Shown here: one piece after another, positions 16,598 through 24,762 of the stretch
Position numbering within the stretch: the stretch's first letter is position 1
Layout of the letters: each line of letters opens with the position of its first letter
From: Hymenobacter glacialis
Lineage (GTDB): Bacteria > Bacteroidota > Bacteroidia > Cytophagales > Hymenobacteraceae
Direction: 5' to 3'
Length of the DNA: 64,000 nucleotides
NCBI RefSeq assembly: GCF_001816165.1
Contig: NZ_MDZC01000046.1
Span: 1 to 64,000, forward strand
Program-made: the position numbers and the translations under genes
Notes under the pieces: model-generated
The model's database searches: none
The model's input: the letters and a program-made list of their open reading frames with translations, nothing else
What the model was told of the DNA's origin: nothing

Positions 16598-16999
16598 TCA
16601 ATCAATATTTTCATTCATCACATCCTGCGCGGTGCGGTGGAAGTGCTTGCGTTTCAGCTTCCGGCGTATGCCCGGTGGAATGGAACCACCGGCCCGGTAA
16701 TGCCGAACAATGGCGGCCTCGTTCTCGGCGCTGAACTCACTGGCCCGCGCGGCGCCTACCAAAAGGAAGACGGTACTACCCAGGTAATCCGGTTTCTTAT
16801 CAACGTTTACGAAACGACTTGCGCTCTGCTGGACGTAGCCAGTGGTGCTGGCCGCGCTGTCTGCCGCCGCCAACCAGCCGTTGCCTCTGCCGCGCTTCTG
16901 ATAAAACAGCTTGCGAACCGCAAAAACAGTGTCACGGCCTTGACTGAACGCTGGCAGGGCCAAGCTCATCAATAAGAATATCCCCCAGTATTTTTTCAT
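16598..16999 (-). CDS. Small secreted protein, unknown
   Basis: A 133-residue exported protein. The start at 16999 (MKKYWGIFLLMSLALPAFSQG) gives a clean signal peptide cut after about residue 19. The mature part is basic, with a Lys/Arg-rich tail (IPPGIRRKLKRKHFHR). The N-terminal mature segment GRDTVFAVRKLFYQKRGRGNGWLAAADSAAS occurs, from memory, in several Bacteroidota hypothetical exported proteins, but I cannot assign a function. It runs the same way as accC and is followed by a GC-rich terminator. Confidence 0.72.
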   Translation of the reverse strand: MKKYWGIFLLMSLALPAFSQGRDTVFAVRKLFYQKRGRGNGWLAAADSAASTTGYVQQSASRFVNVDKKPDYLGSTVFLLVGAARASEFSAENEAAIVRHYRAGGSIPPGIRRKLKRKHFHRTAQDVMNENID

Positions 17000-17163
17000 G
17001 CAGGAGCTTTTTGGCGGCGAGGTCAATGGCGTAAGTGGTAGTGCCCATGGCTAGCTCTGAGGTTGCACATCCTTGCCGGTTTTGCTCAAAAAAACAAGTC
17101 GTTTCGCGCACAAAGCTGTCATAATAGCCTGAACGGTACCTTAGAAGGTGCCAGCCGCCCTTG

Positions 17164-17520
17164 CTACTCCACAGTAATAACCGGGAGCCCTTCCTCCATC
17201 AAGTCGCCGCCGGTAGTGGCGGCCTCCTGCCGGAACTTCGAGAAGCAAATGGTGCGATTCGACGCGAACCGGTTGGTGGGGTCGTTGATGATGACCACGT
17301 TCTCAAACGTGCCAAACTCCTTGCCCTCGTACATCAGGCTTTGCTTGATGCCCAAGTCAGGCTTGTTCACCACGTTCACGTAAATGGACCGGCCCACCGC
17401 TTTTGGTCCCGGCTTGGCGTAGAGCACCAGGGTTTCGATGCTGCCCTCGCAGCTGTCGGCGCAACTACCAAGCAATAGCGAAGCACTGAGGCAAAGCATC
17501 AATCGAAGTGAATTTTTCAT
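17164..17520 (-). CDS. Small lipoprotein, unknown
   Basis: A 118-residue lipoprotein. The start at 17520 (MKNSLRLMLCLSASLLLGSCADS) yields a signal peptide with lipobox LLGSC, lipidated at Cys20. The mature part has a second early Cys (DSCEGS), beta-strand-like segments and a late FSKFRQ. There is no recognised family. Upstream in-frame residues overlap a hairpin and are rejected as coding. It follows accC by 77 bases, separated by that hairpin, so it may be expressed at low level by read-through. Confidence 0.72.
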   Translation of the reverse strand: MKNSLRLMLCLSASLLLGSCADSCEGSIETLVLYAKPGPKAVGRSIYVNVVNKPDLGIKQSLMYEGKEFGTFENVVIINDPTNRFASNRTICFSKFRQEAATTGGDLMEEGLPVITVE

Positions 17521-17544
17521 GACCAGAATGAAAAAGCGTAAACG

Positions 17545-17576
17545 GCTGCGCCTAACCATGAGTGGCTAGGCGCAGC
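17545..17576. terminator. Hairpin after accC
   Basis: GCTGCGCCTA (17545-17554) pairs with TAGGCGCAGC (17567-17576), a perfect 10-bp stem. On the minus strand it is followed after a few bases by CTTTTT. It is a likely, perhaps partial, terminator of the accB-accC transcript. Confidence 0.65.
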
Positions 17577-17597
17577 TGTCAAATCAATTTTTAAATC

Positions 17598-18944
17598 TTA
17601 AATCGTCGAGAAATCAAACGACTGCTCCAGAAACGCCGTCGTGAAATTGCCTTCGTTAAACTGAGCGTTATCCATCAGCGCCAGGTGGAAGGGAATGGTC
17701 GTTTTCACGCCTTCTACCACAAATTCGCTCAGGGCGCGCTTCATTTTTACGATGCACTCCTCCCGGGTTTGGGCCACGGTGATGAGCTTGGCAATCATCG
17801 AGTCGTAGTTGGGCGGGATGGTGTAGCCCGCGTACACGTGCGTATCCACGCGCACGCCGTGGCCGCCGGGAATGTGCAGGGTCGTGATTTTGCCGGGCGC
17901 CGGGCGGAAGTTGTTGCGCGGGTCCTCGGCGTTGATGCGGCACTCCATGGCGTGCATCTTCGGGAAGTAGTTTTTGCCCGAAATCGGGATGCCGGCCGCC
18001 ACCTTGATTTGTTCCTTGATGAGGTCGTAGTTGATGATTTCCTCTGTCACGGGGTGCTCCACCTGAATACGGGTGTTCATCTCCATGAAGTAGAAGTCGC
18101 GGTTGGCATCCACTAGAAACTCAATCGTGCCCACGCCCTCGTAGCCAATGGCCGAAGCGCCCGCAATGGCCGCCTTGCCCATCTTTTCCCGCAGCGCATC
18201 GGTCATGAAAGGGGAGGGCGCCTCTTCCACCAGCTTCTGGTGGCGCCGCTGAATGCTGCAGTCGCGCTCCGAGAGGTGGCACACGTGGCCGAACTGGTCG
18301 CCCACAATCTGCACCTCAATGTGGCGGGGCTCCACTACGAATTTCTCCAGGTACATCCCGTCGTTGCCAAAGGCCGCCTTGGACTCCGTCCGGGCATCGT
18401 CCCAAGCCTTCTGGAATTCGTCGTCGGAGTGAATGATGCGCATGCCGCGCCCGCCGCCCCCGGCCGTGGCCTTGATGATGACGGGGTATTTGATTTTATT
18501 GGCAATTTTCTTGCCCTGCTCCACCGAATCCAGCAAGCCCACCGAGCCGGGAATGCACGGCACGCCGGCCTTTATCATGGTGGCTTTGGCCGTGGCCTTG
18601 TCGCCCATCTGGTTTATCATCTCGGGCGAAGCCCCGATGAATTTGATGCCGTTTTCGGCGCAGATACGGGAGAATTCCGCGTTTTCTGACAGGAAGCCGT
18701 AGCCGGGGTGAATGGCGTCGGCGTTGGTGATTTCAGCTGCCGAAATCAGGCTCGGCATGCTCAGGTAAGACTGGGCCGAAGCGGGTGGGCCGATGCACAC
18801 GGCTTCATCGGCAAATTTCACGTGCAGGCTTTCCTTGTCGGCAGTCGAGTACACGGCCACCGTTTTGATGCCCATTTCCTTGCAGGTGCGGATGATGCGC
18901 AGGGCAATTTCGCCCCGGTTGGCGATGAGTATTTTCTTGAACAT
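17598..18944 (-). CDS. accC: Acetyl-CoA carboxylase, biotin carboxylase subunit
   Basis: A 448-residue ATP-grasp enzyme that carboxylates biotin on AccB, the first half-reaction of malonyl-CoA synthesis. The N-terminal preATP-grasp domain begins [18 protein letters not shown]. The glycine-rich ATP loop [13 protein letters not shown] is at about residues 159-171. The catalytic region has [12 protein letters not shown] and [14 protein letters not shown], with the bicarbonate and biotin-binding Glu and Arg. The length is normal. It lies downstream of accB, 151 bases away, across a repeat-filled spacer, in the usual accB-accC order. Confidence 0.97.
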   Translation of the reverse strand: MFKKILIANRGEIALRIIRTCKEMGIKTVAVYSTADKESLHVKFADEAVCIGPPASAQSYLSMPSLISAAEITNADAIHPGYGFLSENAEFSRICAENGIKFIGASPEMINQMGDKATAKATMIKAGVPCIPGSVGLLDSVEQGKKIANKIKYPVIIKATAGGGGRGMRIIHSDDEFQKAWDDARTESKAAFGNDGMYLEKFVVEPRHIEVQIVGDQFGHVCHLSERDCSIQRRHQKLVEEAPSPFMTDALREKMGKAAIAGASAIGYEGVGTIEFLVDANRDFYFMEMNTRIQVEHPVTEEIINYDLIKEQIKVAAGIPISGKNYFPKMHAMECRINAEDPRNNFRPAPGKITTLHIPGGHGVRVDTHVYAGYTIPPNYDSMIAKLITVAQTREECIVKMKRALSEFVVEGVKTTIPFHLALMDNAQFNEGNFTTAFLEQSFDFSTI

Positions 18945-18952
18945 GGATGGTG

Positions 18953-19088
18953 GGGTCTTGGGAACTTAGGGTCTTGGGAACTTGGTTTTTTGCGCCTTTA
19001 GGAAGGCGTTAAAAAAAGCTTGGGAACCTGAAGGAGGGTTTTGCGCCCTACGGCGTGCAACCAAGTCCCCAAGTCCCCAAGCTCCTAA
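18953..19088. repeat. Short-word repeat GGGTCTTGGGAACTT in accB-accC spacer
   Basis: GGGTCTTGGGAACTT occurs twice in tandem (18953-18967 and 18969-18983). A rough inverted counterpart, CCAAGTCCCCAAGTCCCCAAG, is at about 19060-19080. The spacer is made almost wholly of these words. Confidence 0.7.
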
Positions 19089-19095
19089 GTGCCTG

Positions 19096-19596
19096 TTATT
19101 CTATCAAAAACAACGGCTGGTCGTACTCAACGGGAGTCGCGTTTTCCACCATTGACTTCACAATGCGGCCGCTTTCCTCGGCTTCAATCTCATTGAACAG
19201 CTTCATGGCTTCGATGATGCAGATAACCTGGCCTTTCTCCACCATGTCGCCTACCTGCACGAAGGCCGGCACATCAGGACCGCTGCTGCGGTAAAACGTG
19301 CCAATCATCGGGGCTTTCAGGGGGCGGTGGGTGGCACTTGCTTCGGCCGCAGGGGCAGCGGCTGCTGGGGCAGCGGCTGCTGGCGCGGGCGCCGCGGCAG
19401 CTACCGGAGCGGGCGCTTGGGCAACGGGCGCCGCCGCGCTCATCACGTGCTTGGTAGTGGGGTCGCGCTGTACCGAAATCTTAAACTCTTCGGTTTCAAT
19501 ATTGACCTTGTTAAGGCCCGATTTGGCGATAAAATCGAGCAACTCCTGTAATTCTTTGGCTTTCATGGCAGCGTCCTTTTTGGGCGAATTTGACAT
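19096..19596 (-). CDS. accB: Acetyl-CoA carboxylase, biotin carboxyl carrier protein
   Basis: A 166-residue carrier whose biotin is carboxylated by AccC and then used by the carboxyltransferase. N-terminal helix KELQELLDFIAKSGLNKVNIE, a long Ala/Pro linker, and a C-terminal biotinyl domain with the biotinylated Lys in CIIEAMKLFNEIEAE. Two starts are possible: 19596 (MSNSPKKD) and 19566 (MKAKELQE). The second has AAGGA a few bases upstream and matches family N-termini, so the true start may be the shorter one. The upstream spacer holds tandem TTAGCTGCTAGC words. It precedes accC. Confidence 0.95.
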   Translation of the reverse strand: MSNSPKKDAAMKAKELQELLDFIAKSGLNKVNIETEEFKISVQRDPTTKHVMSAAAPVAQAPAPVAAAAPAPAAAAPAAAAPAAEASATHRPLKAPMIGTFYRSSGPDVPAFVQVGDMVEKGQVICIIEAMKLFNEIEAEESGRIVKSMVENATPVEYDQPLFLIE

Positions 19597-19600
19597 TTGA

Positions 19601-19664
19601 TTAGCTGCTAGCATTTAGCTGCTAGCTGTCGGCTTTATTTGGAGTATCAGCTACTGGCTAAAGG
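19601..19664. repeat. Short-word repeat TTAGCTGCTAGC before accB
   Basis: TTAGCTGCTAGC occurs at 19601-19612 and 19615-19626, followed by diverged words (GTATCAGCTACTGGCTAAAGGC). It belongs to the AGCTATTAGC-like class also seen at 20237-20275, 20350-20373, 29243-29275 and 29346-29400. Confidence 0.65.
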
Positions 19665-20228
19665 CTATTTAACGCGCTCTACGTAGCTGTAGTCGCTGGT
19701 TTTGATGCGAATCTTGGTGTCCGTATCAATAAACAGCGGCACTTGTATGCGCGCGCCGGTTTCTACCGTGGCCGGCTTCAATGTATTGGTGGCGGTGTCG
19801 CCACGCAGGCCGGGCTCGGTGTAAGTCACCATCAGGTCAACGGTAGTGGGCAGCTCGGCCGTTAGCGGCATCTCCGTTTCGGCGTGCATGAGAATGGTCA
19901 CCTCCTGGCCTTCCTTCATCAGGTCGGCAAAAGGCAGCATGGCTTCGGGAATCACCACCTGCTCGAAGGTCGCGTTGTCCATGAAGTTGTAGCCGTAGTC
20001 GTCCTTGTACAGGAACTGATGGGGGCGCTGCTCCACGCGGGCAGTTTCCACCTTCACGCCAGCGTTGAAAGTGTTGTCGATGGTGCGGCCGGTTTTGATG
20101 TTGCGCATTTTGGTGCGCACAAACGCGGGGCCTTTGCCGGGCTTCACGTGCTGAAACTCGGTGATGACGTGCAGCTCGTTGTTGTAATTGAGAACGAGGC
20201 CGTTGCGGAAGTCGGCGGTACTTGCCAT
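19665..20228 (-). CDS. efp: Elongation factor P
   Basis: A 187-residue translation factor that helps ribosomes form bonds at consecutive prolines. It has the three-domain EF-P structure: a KOW-like domain I (1-64) with the conserved loop KPGKGPAFVRTK, where Lys32 is the usual modification site; an OB domain II (about 65-125); and domain III ending in IRIKTSDYSYVERVK. The length is standard. It lies between fabH and accB on the same strand, a common Bacteroidota order. No dedicated EF-P modification gene is in the window. Confidence 0.97.
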   Translation of the reverse strand: MASTADFRNGLVLNYNNELHVITEFQHVKPGKGPAFVRTKMRNIKTGRTIDNTFNAGVKVETARVEQRPHQFLYKDDYGYNFMDNATFEQVVIPEAMLPFADLMKEGQEVTILMHAETEMPLTAELPTTVDLMVTYTEPGLRGDTATNTLKPATVETGARIQVPLFIDTDTKIRIKTSDYSYVERVK

Positions 20229-20236
20229 TGGGTTGA

Positions 20237-20280
20237 AGCTTTTAGCCGATAGCCGTTAGCTATTAGCTTGTTGGGTGGGA
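20237..20280. repeat. Short-word repeat before efp
   Basis: GCTTTTAGCCGATAGCCGTTAGCTATTAGC, read in pieces of 9-10 bases, directly precedes the efp start on the minus strand. A related set (CTTATAGCAACTAGCTAACGG) is at 20351-20371, at the fabH 3' end. Confidence 0.55.
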
Positions 20281-20361
20281 ATGTTTTACTGCTGTTAACG
20301 AACAGGTGTTGGCCAACGGCTGCTTTTTTGAGCAAAGAAAAGGGCTGCCAGCTTATAGCAA

Positions 20362-21366
20362 CTAGCTAACGGCTTTGTAGTCGTAGGCCCATTTCAGGTA
20401 AATGGAACCCCACGTGAAGCCGCCTCCGAAGGCCGCCAGCACGAGGTTGTCGCCGCGGTTCAACTGGCTTTCGTAGTCGGCCAGGCACAGCGGAATAGTG
20501 GCGTTGGTGGTGTTGCCGTAGCGGTCTATGTTGAGCATCACCTTATCGGGGCCCACGCCCATGCGGTTGGCGGTGGCATCAATGATGCGCTTGTTGGCTT
20601 GGTGCGGCACCAGCCACGCCACGTCGTCGTTGCTGAGGTGGTTGCGTTCCATAACCTGCGCGGCCACGTCGGCCATGCTCTTCACGGCAAACTTGAACAC
20701 CGTGGCACCCTCCTGGTAAAGGTAGTGCTCCTTGTTGTCCACGGTGGCGTGCGACGGCGGGCGTCGGCTACCCCCGGCTTTCTGGTGCAGGTAGGCCTCG
20801 CCGCTGCCATCGGTGCGCATCACGTGGTCGAGCATGCCGTAGCCTTCGGCGTTGGGCTCCAGCAGCACAGCCGCCGCGCCGTCGCCGAAGAGGATGCAGT
20901 TGGCGCGGTCGGTGTAATCCACGATGGACGACATCTTGTCGGCGCCCACTACAATTACTTTCTTATAGGTGCCGGCCTGAATGAACTGGGCCGCCGTTAC
21001 CAGCGAAAACAGGAAGCTGGAGCACGCCGCGTTCAGGTCGTAGCTAAACGCCTTGGTGATGCCCACGCCGTTGGAAATGATGTTGGCCGTGGCCGGAAAC
21101 AGTACATCGGGCGTGGTAGTGGCACAAATAACCAGTTCAATATCCTCCGGATTGGTCCCGGTCTTGTCCAGAAGCTGCTGCACCGCCTTGATGCCCATAA
21201 CGGAAGCGCCCTGGTTTTCTCCTTTCAGAATGCGCCGCTCCCTAATGCCGGTCCGGGACAAAATCCACTCATCGGTGGTATCTACCAGTTTTTCAAGCTC
21301 GGCATTGGTAAGCACATAGTCGGGCACGTAAGCACCCACGCCGGTGATGGCAGCAGTAATCTTCAT
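20362..21366 (-). CDS. fabH: Beta-ketoacyl-ACP synthase III
   Basis: A 334-residue condensing enzyme that starts fatty acid synthesis from acyl-CoA and malonyl-ACP. The triad is present: Cys115 in [10 protein letters not shown], His in [12 protein letters not shown] and Asn in [12 protein letters not shown]. It ends with the family motif [17 protein letters not shown]. The start at 21366 ([21 protein letters not shown]) is canonical. A TAnnTTTG box lies only five bases upstream, so the transcript may be nearly leaderless. It heads the fabH-efp-accB-accC group and is separated from plsX by a terminator. Confidence 0.96.
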   Translation of the reverse strand: MKITAAITGVGAYVPDYVLTNAELEKLVDTTDEWILSRTGIRERRILKGENQGASVMGIKAVQQLLDKTGTNPEDIELVICATTTPDVLFPATANIISNGVGITKAFSYDLNAACSSFLFSLVTAAQFIQAGTYKKVIVVGADKMSSIVDYTDRANCILFGDGAAAVLLEPNAEGYGMLDHVMRTDGSGEAYLHQKAGGSRRPPSHATVDNKEHYLYQEGATVFKFAVKSMADVAAQVMERNHLSNDDVAWLVPHQANKRIIDATANRMGVGPDKVMLNIDRYGNTTNATIPLCLADYESQLNRGDNLVLAAFGGGFTWGSIYLKWAYDYKAVS

Positions 21367-21371
21367 ATGGG

Positions 21372-21405
21372 CAAAAGTAGGCGGGGCAAGCGAGAAATGG
21401 GCAAA
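21372..21405 (-). promoter_or_regulatory. fabH promoter (TTTG-N22-TACTTTTG)
   Basis: On the minus strand TTTG (21405-21402) is followed after 22 bases by TACTTTTG (21379-21372), matching the Bacteroidota consensus. The -7 box ends five bases before the fabH ATG, implying a very short or absent leader. Confidence 0.68.
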
Positions 21406-21466
21406 GCAGAATAAAAAAGCGCAACCAACGCGCCCGTTTTGCCCTAAGGAGATAAAAGAGGTTGAG

Positions 21467-21492
21467 GAAAAAAAATCCGGCCGAAGCCGGAT
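21467..21492 (-). terminator. Strong terminator after plsX
   Basis: On the minus strand ATCCGGC-TTCG-GCCGGAT is followed by eight T. A stable UUCG-type tetraloop caps the 7-bp stem. It starts 24 bases after the plsX stop. Confidence 0.92.
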
Positions 21493-21516
21493 GTTTTTCT
21501 CAGCCTAAGCAAGCAG

Positions 21517-22458
21517 CTACGACTTAAAAGTAGCTTTTATTTGGTCGACAATCCCGGATTCGGCCATGGTGCAGCCCTGCACCAGCATGTTGCATATGGC
21601 CAGCGGCGTACTCCGGCCGTGGCCGATAATGGCGTTGTCGTTGATGCCCAGAATAGGGGAGCCACCCACGGCCTCGTAGTTGAACTTGTCAAAAAACGGG
21701 TCGTGCATGTTCTTATCGTCCAGTATCTCGTAAATGGATTCCGCCATTTTCAACAGGATGTTGCCCGTAAAGCCGTCAACCACCACCACGTCGGCCTTTT
21801 CGTTGAACATGTCGCGGCCTTCCAGATTACCCACAAATTGAATGCGCGGGTTGGCCTTCAGCAGTTGGTAAGCGGCCTGGGTGTTGGGGGTTCCTTTGGC
21901 TTCTTCTTCCCCCAGGTTTACCAGGCCAACCTTGGGCCGTTCGATACCCAGCACGTACTGGGCGTAGAGCGAGCCCAACTCACCGAATTGCTCCAACATC
22001 TCGGGCTTGCATTCGGCGTTGGCGCCCACGTCGAGTAGGATGCCCATTTTATCTTTTTTCTTGGGGACGAAGTTGGCAATGGCGGGGCGGATGACACCGG
22101 GCACGGCCTTCACCGTAAACATGGCGCCTACGAGCATGGCCCCGGTGTTGCCAGCCGAGCAAAAGGCTTCTACCTCACCTGACAAAAGCAATTTATAACC
22201 AATGGCAATGCTGGAATCCTGCTTTTGCTGGAAGGCCTTGGCGGGATGCTCGGCCATTTCAATGACCTGGGAGGCGGGCACAAATTCGAGGGCAGTACCT
22301 GCGGGGCCGGCGGCCTCAAGCAGGGGCCGCACGGCATCTTCCTGGCCAATGAGGACGATGGTGGCCCGGCCGGCTAGTAGTTCGGCGGCCATCACGGCAC
22401 CCGCCACGGCGGCTTGGGGGGCAAAATCGCCGCCCATTGCGTCGAGGGCTATTTTCAT
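21517..22458 (-). CDS. plsX: Phosphate acyltransferase PlsX
   Basis: A 313-residue enzyme that makes acyl-phosphate from acyl-ACP for phospholipid synthesis by PlsY. The start at 22458 opens with the family signature MKIALDAMGGDFAPQAAV. Further family blocks: SQVIEMAEHPAKAFQQKQDSS, CSAGNTGAMLVGA, GVNLGxEE-like GLVNLGEEEAKG, and DGFTGNILLKMAE. The length is a little shorter than E. coli PlsX but normal for the group. It follows rpmF by 114 bases across a hairpin, and lies in the classical DUF177-rpmF-plsX-fabH order. Confidence 0.97.
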   Translation of the reverse strand: MKIALDAMGGDFAPQAAVAGAVMAAELLAGRATIVLIGQEDAVRPLLEAAGPAGTALEFVPASQVIEMAEHPAKAFQQKQDSSIAIGYKLLLSGEVEAFCSAGNTGAMLVGAMFTVKAVPGVIRPAIANFVPKKKDKMGILLDVGANAECKPEMLEQFGELGSLYAQYVLGIERPKVGLVNLGEEEAKGTPNTQAAYQLLKANPRIQFVGNLEGRDMFNEKADVVVVDGFTGNILLKMAESIYEILDDKNMHDPFFDKFNYEAVGGSPILGINDNAIIGHGRSTPLAICNMLVQGCTMAESGIVDQIKATFKS

Positions 22459-22502
22459 GTAAAAGGTGTTTGGGGAAGTCAGGTGAAGGGTGGTAACCAA
22501 AA

Positions 22503-22540
22503 GTCCGGCCTCGCTGGCTTACAAAAGCGCGAAGCCGGAC
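22503..22540. terminator. Intra-operon hairpin between rpmF and plsX
   Basis: GTCCGGCCTCGC (22503-22514) pairs with GCGAAGCCGGAC (22529-22540), with one mismatch/wobble. On the minus strand it is followed by TTTTGG. It is probably a weak terminator that lowers plsX expression relative to the abundant ribosomal protein L32. Confidence 0.6.
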
Positions 22541-22572
22541 CGTAAGGTACCGCGAATTAACAACCTGACGCG

Positions 22573-22803
22573 CTATTCGTCGTCGCCGGTAGTGTCGGCG
22601 GCGGGCGCAGAGCTCACCTTCGAGTAGTTTTTGATAGCCAGCTGGCCGTTGTGGTACAGGTCGCCATCTACCACATACGCCTTGTGGCGCAGGTGCAGCT
22701 CGCCCGTGTTGGGGCACAAGGTCACCGCCTTAGGAATCAGCTTGTAGTGGGTACGACGCTTGTCGCGAACGGAGGAGGAGGTGCGGCGCTTAGGATGAGC
22801 CAT
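22573..22803 (-). CDS. rpmF: Large ribosomal subunit protein bL32
   Basis: A 76-residue bL32. It starts with MAHPKRRTSSSVRDKRRTHY and has the zinc-ribbon-like strand region LCPNTGELHLRHKAYVVDG with a single Cys rather than four, so it is a zinc-independent form. A short acidic tail (APAADTTGDDE) extends past the core. It lies 68 bases after the DUF177 gene, in the conserved DUF177-rpmF-plsX order. The leader contains CACTCAACATTTACAACTCAAC, another short-word repeat. Confidence 0.97.
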   Translation of the reverse strand: MAHPKRRTSSSVRDKRRTHYKLIPKAVTLCPNTGELHLRHKAYVVDGDLYHNGQLAIKNYSKVSSAPAADTTGDDE

Positions 22804-22871
22804 GGTATTGTTACGTTATGAGTGTTGAGTTGTAAATGTTGAGTGGGGGAGCGACTCGGGGCGCTGACGGA

Positions 22872-23405
22872 TTAATTGAGGTTGCGCAGCGCGGCCCAAC
22901 GCGGGTCGGCCGGCTCGTCGTCATCGGGCGCATCGTCAGCAGGACGGGTGCTGAAGATGAGCTTGGTGGGAGCATCAGGATTGTCGTCGGCTTCGTTCTG
23001 GAAGCGCGGGTGCAACTTCTTCATCGGCAGCGCCAGACCAATGTAATCGTAGAGGTGCTGCGCCAGGGGCAGGGACTGAGTTTCGGGCGTGATTTGCAGC
23101 ACGTTGTCGTCCAGTTCCTTGCTTTCGTCGCCGAAGCGCACCAGCAGCTGCTCCTCAATGTCCATCGGCTGGTCGAACTCGTCCAAGCTGCGGTCGCAGG
23201 TCAGGCGCACGGTGCCGCTAATGTGGAAGTTGAGGGTCATTACCCGCTCGGTTTTAATGAGCTCCACATCGGCGTGCAGGTCGCCTTGCTCCACCAGAGG
23301 CTGGTCGAATAAGGCAAAAAAGTCGGGGCCCAACTCGAACTCAAAGTGGTGCGTTTTCAGCGCCAGCTTGGCTAGGTTGATGTCGTATTGGCTTTCTTTT
23401 TTCAC
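22872..23405 (-). CDS. DUF177 (YceD-like) protein
   Basis: A 177-residue protein of the DUF177/YceD family, linked in many bacteria to 23S rRNA accumulation and encoded just before rpmF. I chose the GTG at 23405 (MKKESQYDINLAKLALKTHHFEFEL). It matches family N-termini and lies 21 bases after a canonical promoter; the frame upstream of it is open but not protein-like. The conserved C-x(n)-C pattern is reduced to one Cys (TVRLTCDRSLDEFDQP), as is common in Bacteroidota. It ends with an acidic tail. Confidence 0.88.
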   Translation of the reverse strand: MKKESQYDINLAKLALKTHHFEFELGPDFFALFDQPLVEQGDLHADVELIKTERVMTLNFHISGTVRLTCDRSLDEFDQPMDIEEQLLVRFGDESKELDDNVLQITPETQSLPLAQHLYDYIGLALPMKKLHPRFQNEADDNPDAPTKLIFSTRPADDAPDDDEPADPRWAALRNLN

Positions 23406-23426
23406 GGTGGGCTGGATAGCAGGGGG

Positions 23427-23458
23427 CAAAAGTAGTGAAAATTCGGCTTTTTGCCAAA
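23427..23458 (-). promoter_or_regulatory. Canonical promoter of DUF177-rpmF-plsX
   Basis: On the minus strand TTTG (23458-23455), 20 bases, then TACTTTTG (23434-23427). This is the best match to the Bacteroidota TTTG-N19/20-TAnnTTTG promoter in the window, and it fixes the GTG at 23405 as the likely start. Confidence 0.83.
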
Positions 23459-23596
23459 AGAATGGCTCAACTTTCTCGGCGGTTTCAGCTAGAAACGGCG
23501 GGTTGTTGCGCTGAGCATCAGCCATTCTTTGGCAAGTTGCGCGAACCTCTATACGTTGCGCACCCGGCAATGGTGCCCGCAACGACCGGGCGGGCC

Positions 23597-24628
23597 CTAC
23601 CGCGCAGAGCGCGGCTGGGCCGCTTCCCAGCGTTGCTTCCACACCTCACAAGCCAGGTAAACTGCTGCCCGAAAGGAAGATTCGTTGGCTTTAAACTGCC
23701 CTGCCAGGCCATAGGCCGTGCCGTGGTCGGGGGAGGTGCGCACCACTGGCAGGCCGGCCGTAAAATTCACGCCCTGCTCAAAGGCCATCAGCTTGAAGGG
23801 AATCAGGCCCTGGTCGTGGTAGAGTGCCAGGGTAGCGTCGAACTGCCGGAACTGCTGGGTACCAAAGTAGCCATCGGCCGGATAAGGGCCCATTACCAAG
23901 TGGCCGTCGTGCGCAAACTGTTGGATTACGGGCGACACGATGTCGCCTTCTTCCTTGCCCAGCAGGCCGTTTTCGCCCGCGTGCGGGTTGAGGCCCAGCA
24001 CCGCAATGCGCGGCTTCAAAATGCCGAAGTCCTGCTTTAAGGATTTCAGGAGCAGCGTGATTTTGGTGCGCAGCAGCTCGGCGGTAAGGCGGGCGGGCAC
24101 GTCCTTGAGCGGCATGTGGCCGGTGACGGTGGCAATGCGCAAGCCGCTCTCATCTACCAGGAACATAAGGCTTTCGGGCGCTCCAAAGTAGCTGGTCAGG
24201 AATTCGGTATGGCCGGGAAAGCGGAAATCGTCGGCCTGGGTATTGTCCTTACTGATAGGCGCGGTAACGATGGCATCGAGCTTGCCGTCTTTGAGGTCGC
24301 GGCTGGCAGCCAGTAGGCTTTCGCGCGCGGCCTGGCCCGTGGCGGCCGAAGGCTGGCCGGGCGCCAGCACAAAGTCCTCGTCCCAGCACGTCACGGCGTT
24401 GAGGCGGCCGGGCGCGATGTCGGCCGCGTCGCGCAGCTGCCGGAAGGTGAGGGGTTCCGCGTCCGGCTCGGTCGGGAAATCATCAAACAGCGCCGTGGCC
24501 GTGCCGTAAATAACCGGGGTGCAGATTTTAAGAAGCCGCTCGTCGAGCAGCGTCTTGTAAATGACTTCGGGGCCGATACCGGCAAGGTCGCCCACGGAAA
24601 AGCCGAGGCGGGGAAGGTTTTGGGGCAT
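23597..24628 (-). CDS. pdxA: 4-hydroxythreonine-4-phosphate dehydrogenase
   Basis: A 343-residue NAD-dependent enzyme of pyridoxal 5'-phosphate synthesis that oxidises 4-phosphohydroxy-L-threonine. It begins MPQNLPRLGFSVGDLAGIGPEVIYK. Metal-binding His residues appear in FPGHTEFL, LNPHAGENGLLGKEE and YHDQGLIPFKL. It ends with the substrate motif GLPVVRTSPDHGTAYGLAG. The start at 24628 is preferred because residues upstream (MLRMTDK) are encoded by the edge of a palindromic repeat. The gene stands 191 bases before the DUF177 promoter. Confidence 0.96.
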   Translation of the reverse strand: MPQNLPRLGFSVGDLAGIGPEVIYKTLLDERLLKICTPVIYGTATALFDDFPTEPDAEPLTFRQLRDAADIAPGRLNAVTCWDEDFVLAPGQPSAATGQAARESLLAASRDLKDGKLDAIVTAPISKDNTQADDFRFPGHTEFLTSYFGAPESLMFLVDESGLRIATVTGHMPLKDVPARLTAELLRTKITLLLKSLKQDFGILKPRIAVLGLNPHAGENGLLGKEEGDIVSPVIQQFAHDGHLVMGPYPADGYFGTQQFRQFDATLALYHDQGLIPFKLMAFEQGVNFTAGLPVVRTSPDHGTAYGLAGQFKANESSFRAAVYLACEVWKQRWEAAQPRSAR

Positions 24629-24634
24629 TTTATC

Positions 24635-24754
24635 TGTCATCCTGAGCATTCCGCGGATGGAGCGGCGACGAAGGACCTTATCACGTCCGCATCGCAGGGG
24701 TTAGTAAATCTGACAAAAGAAGCCGTGATAAGTTGCTTCCTTCGTCAGCATGAC
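24635..24754. repeat. Palindromic repeat, GTCATCCTGAGC family (copy 2, interrupted)
   Basis: TGTCATCCTGAGC starts the left arm, which continues GACGAAGGACCTTATCACG after an extra GC-rich insert of about 19 bases. The right arm is CGTGATAAG...CTTCGTCAGCATGACA. It lies between pepA and pdxA and brackets the pdxA start. Confidence 0.75.
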
Positions 24755-24762
24755 AACCATTC

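Noticed and set aside
18953..19088. A CRISPR array
   Set aside because: The 15-base word occurs only twice with a one-base gap; there are no spacers or cas genes.
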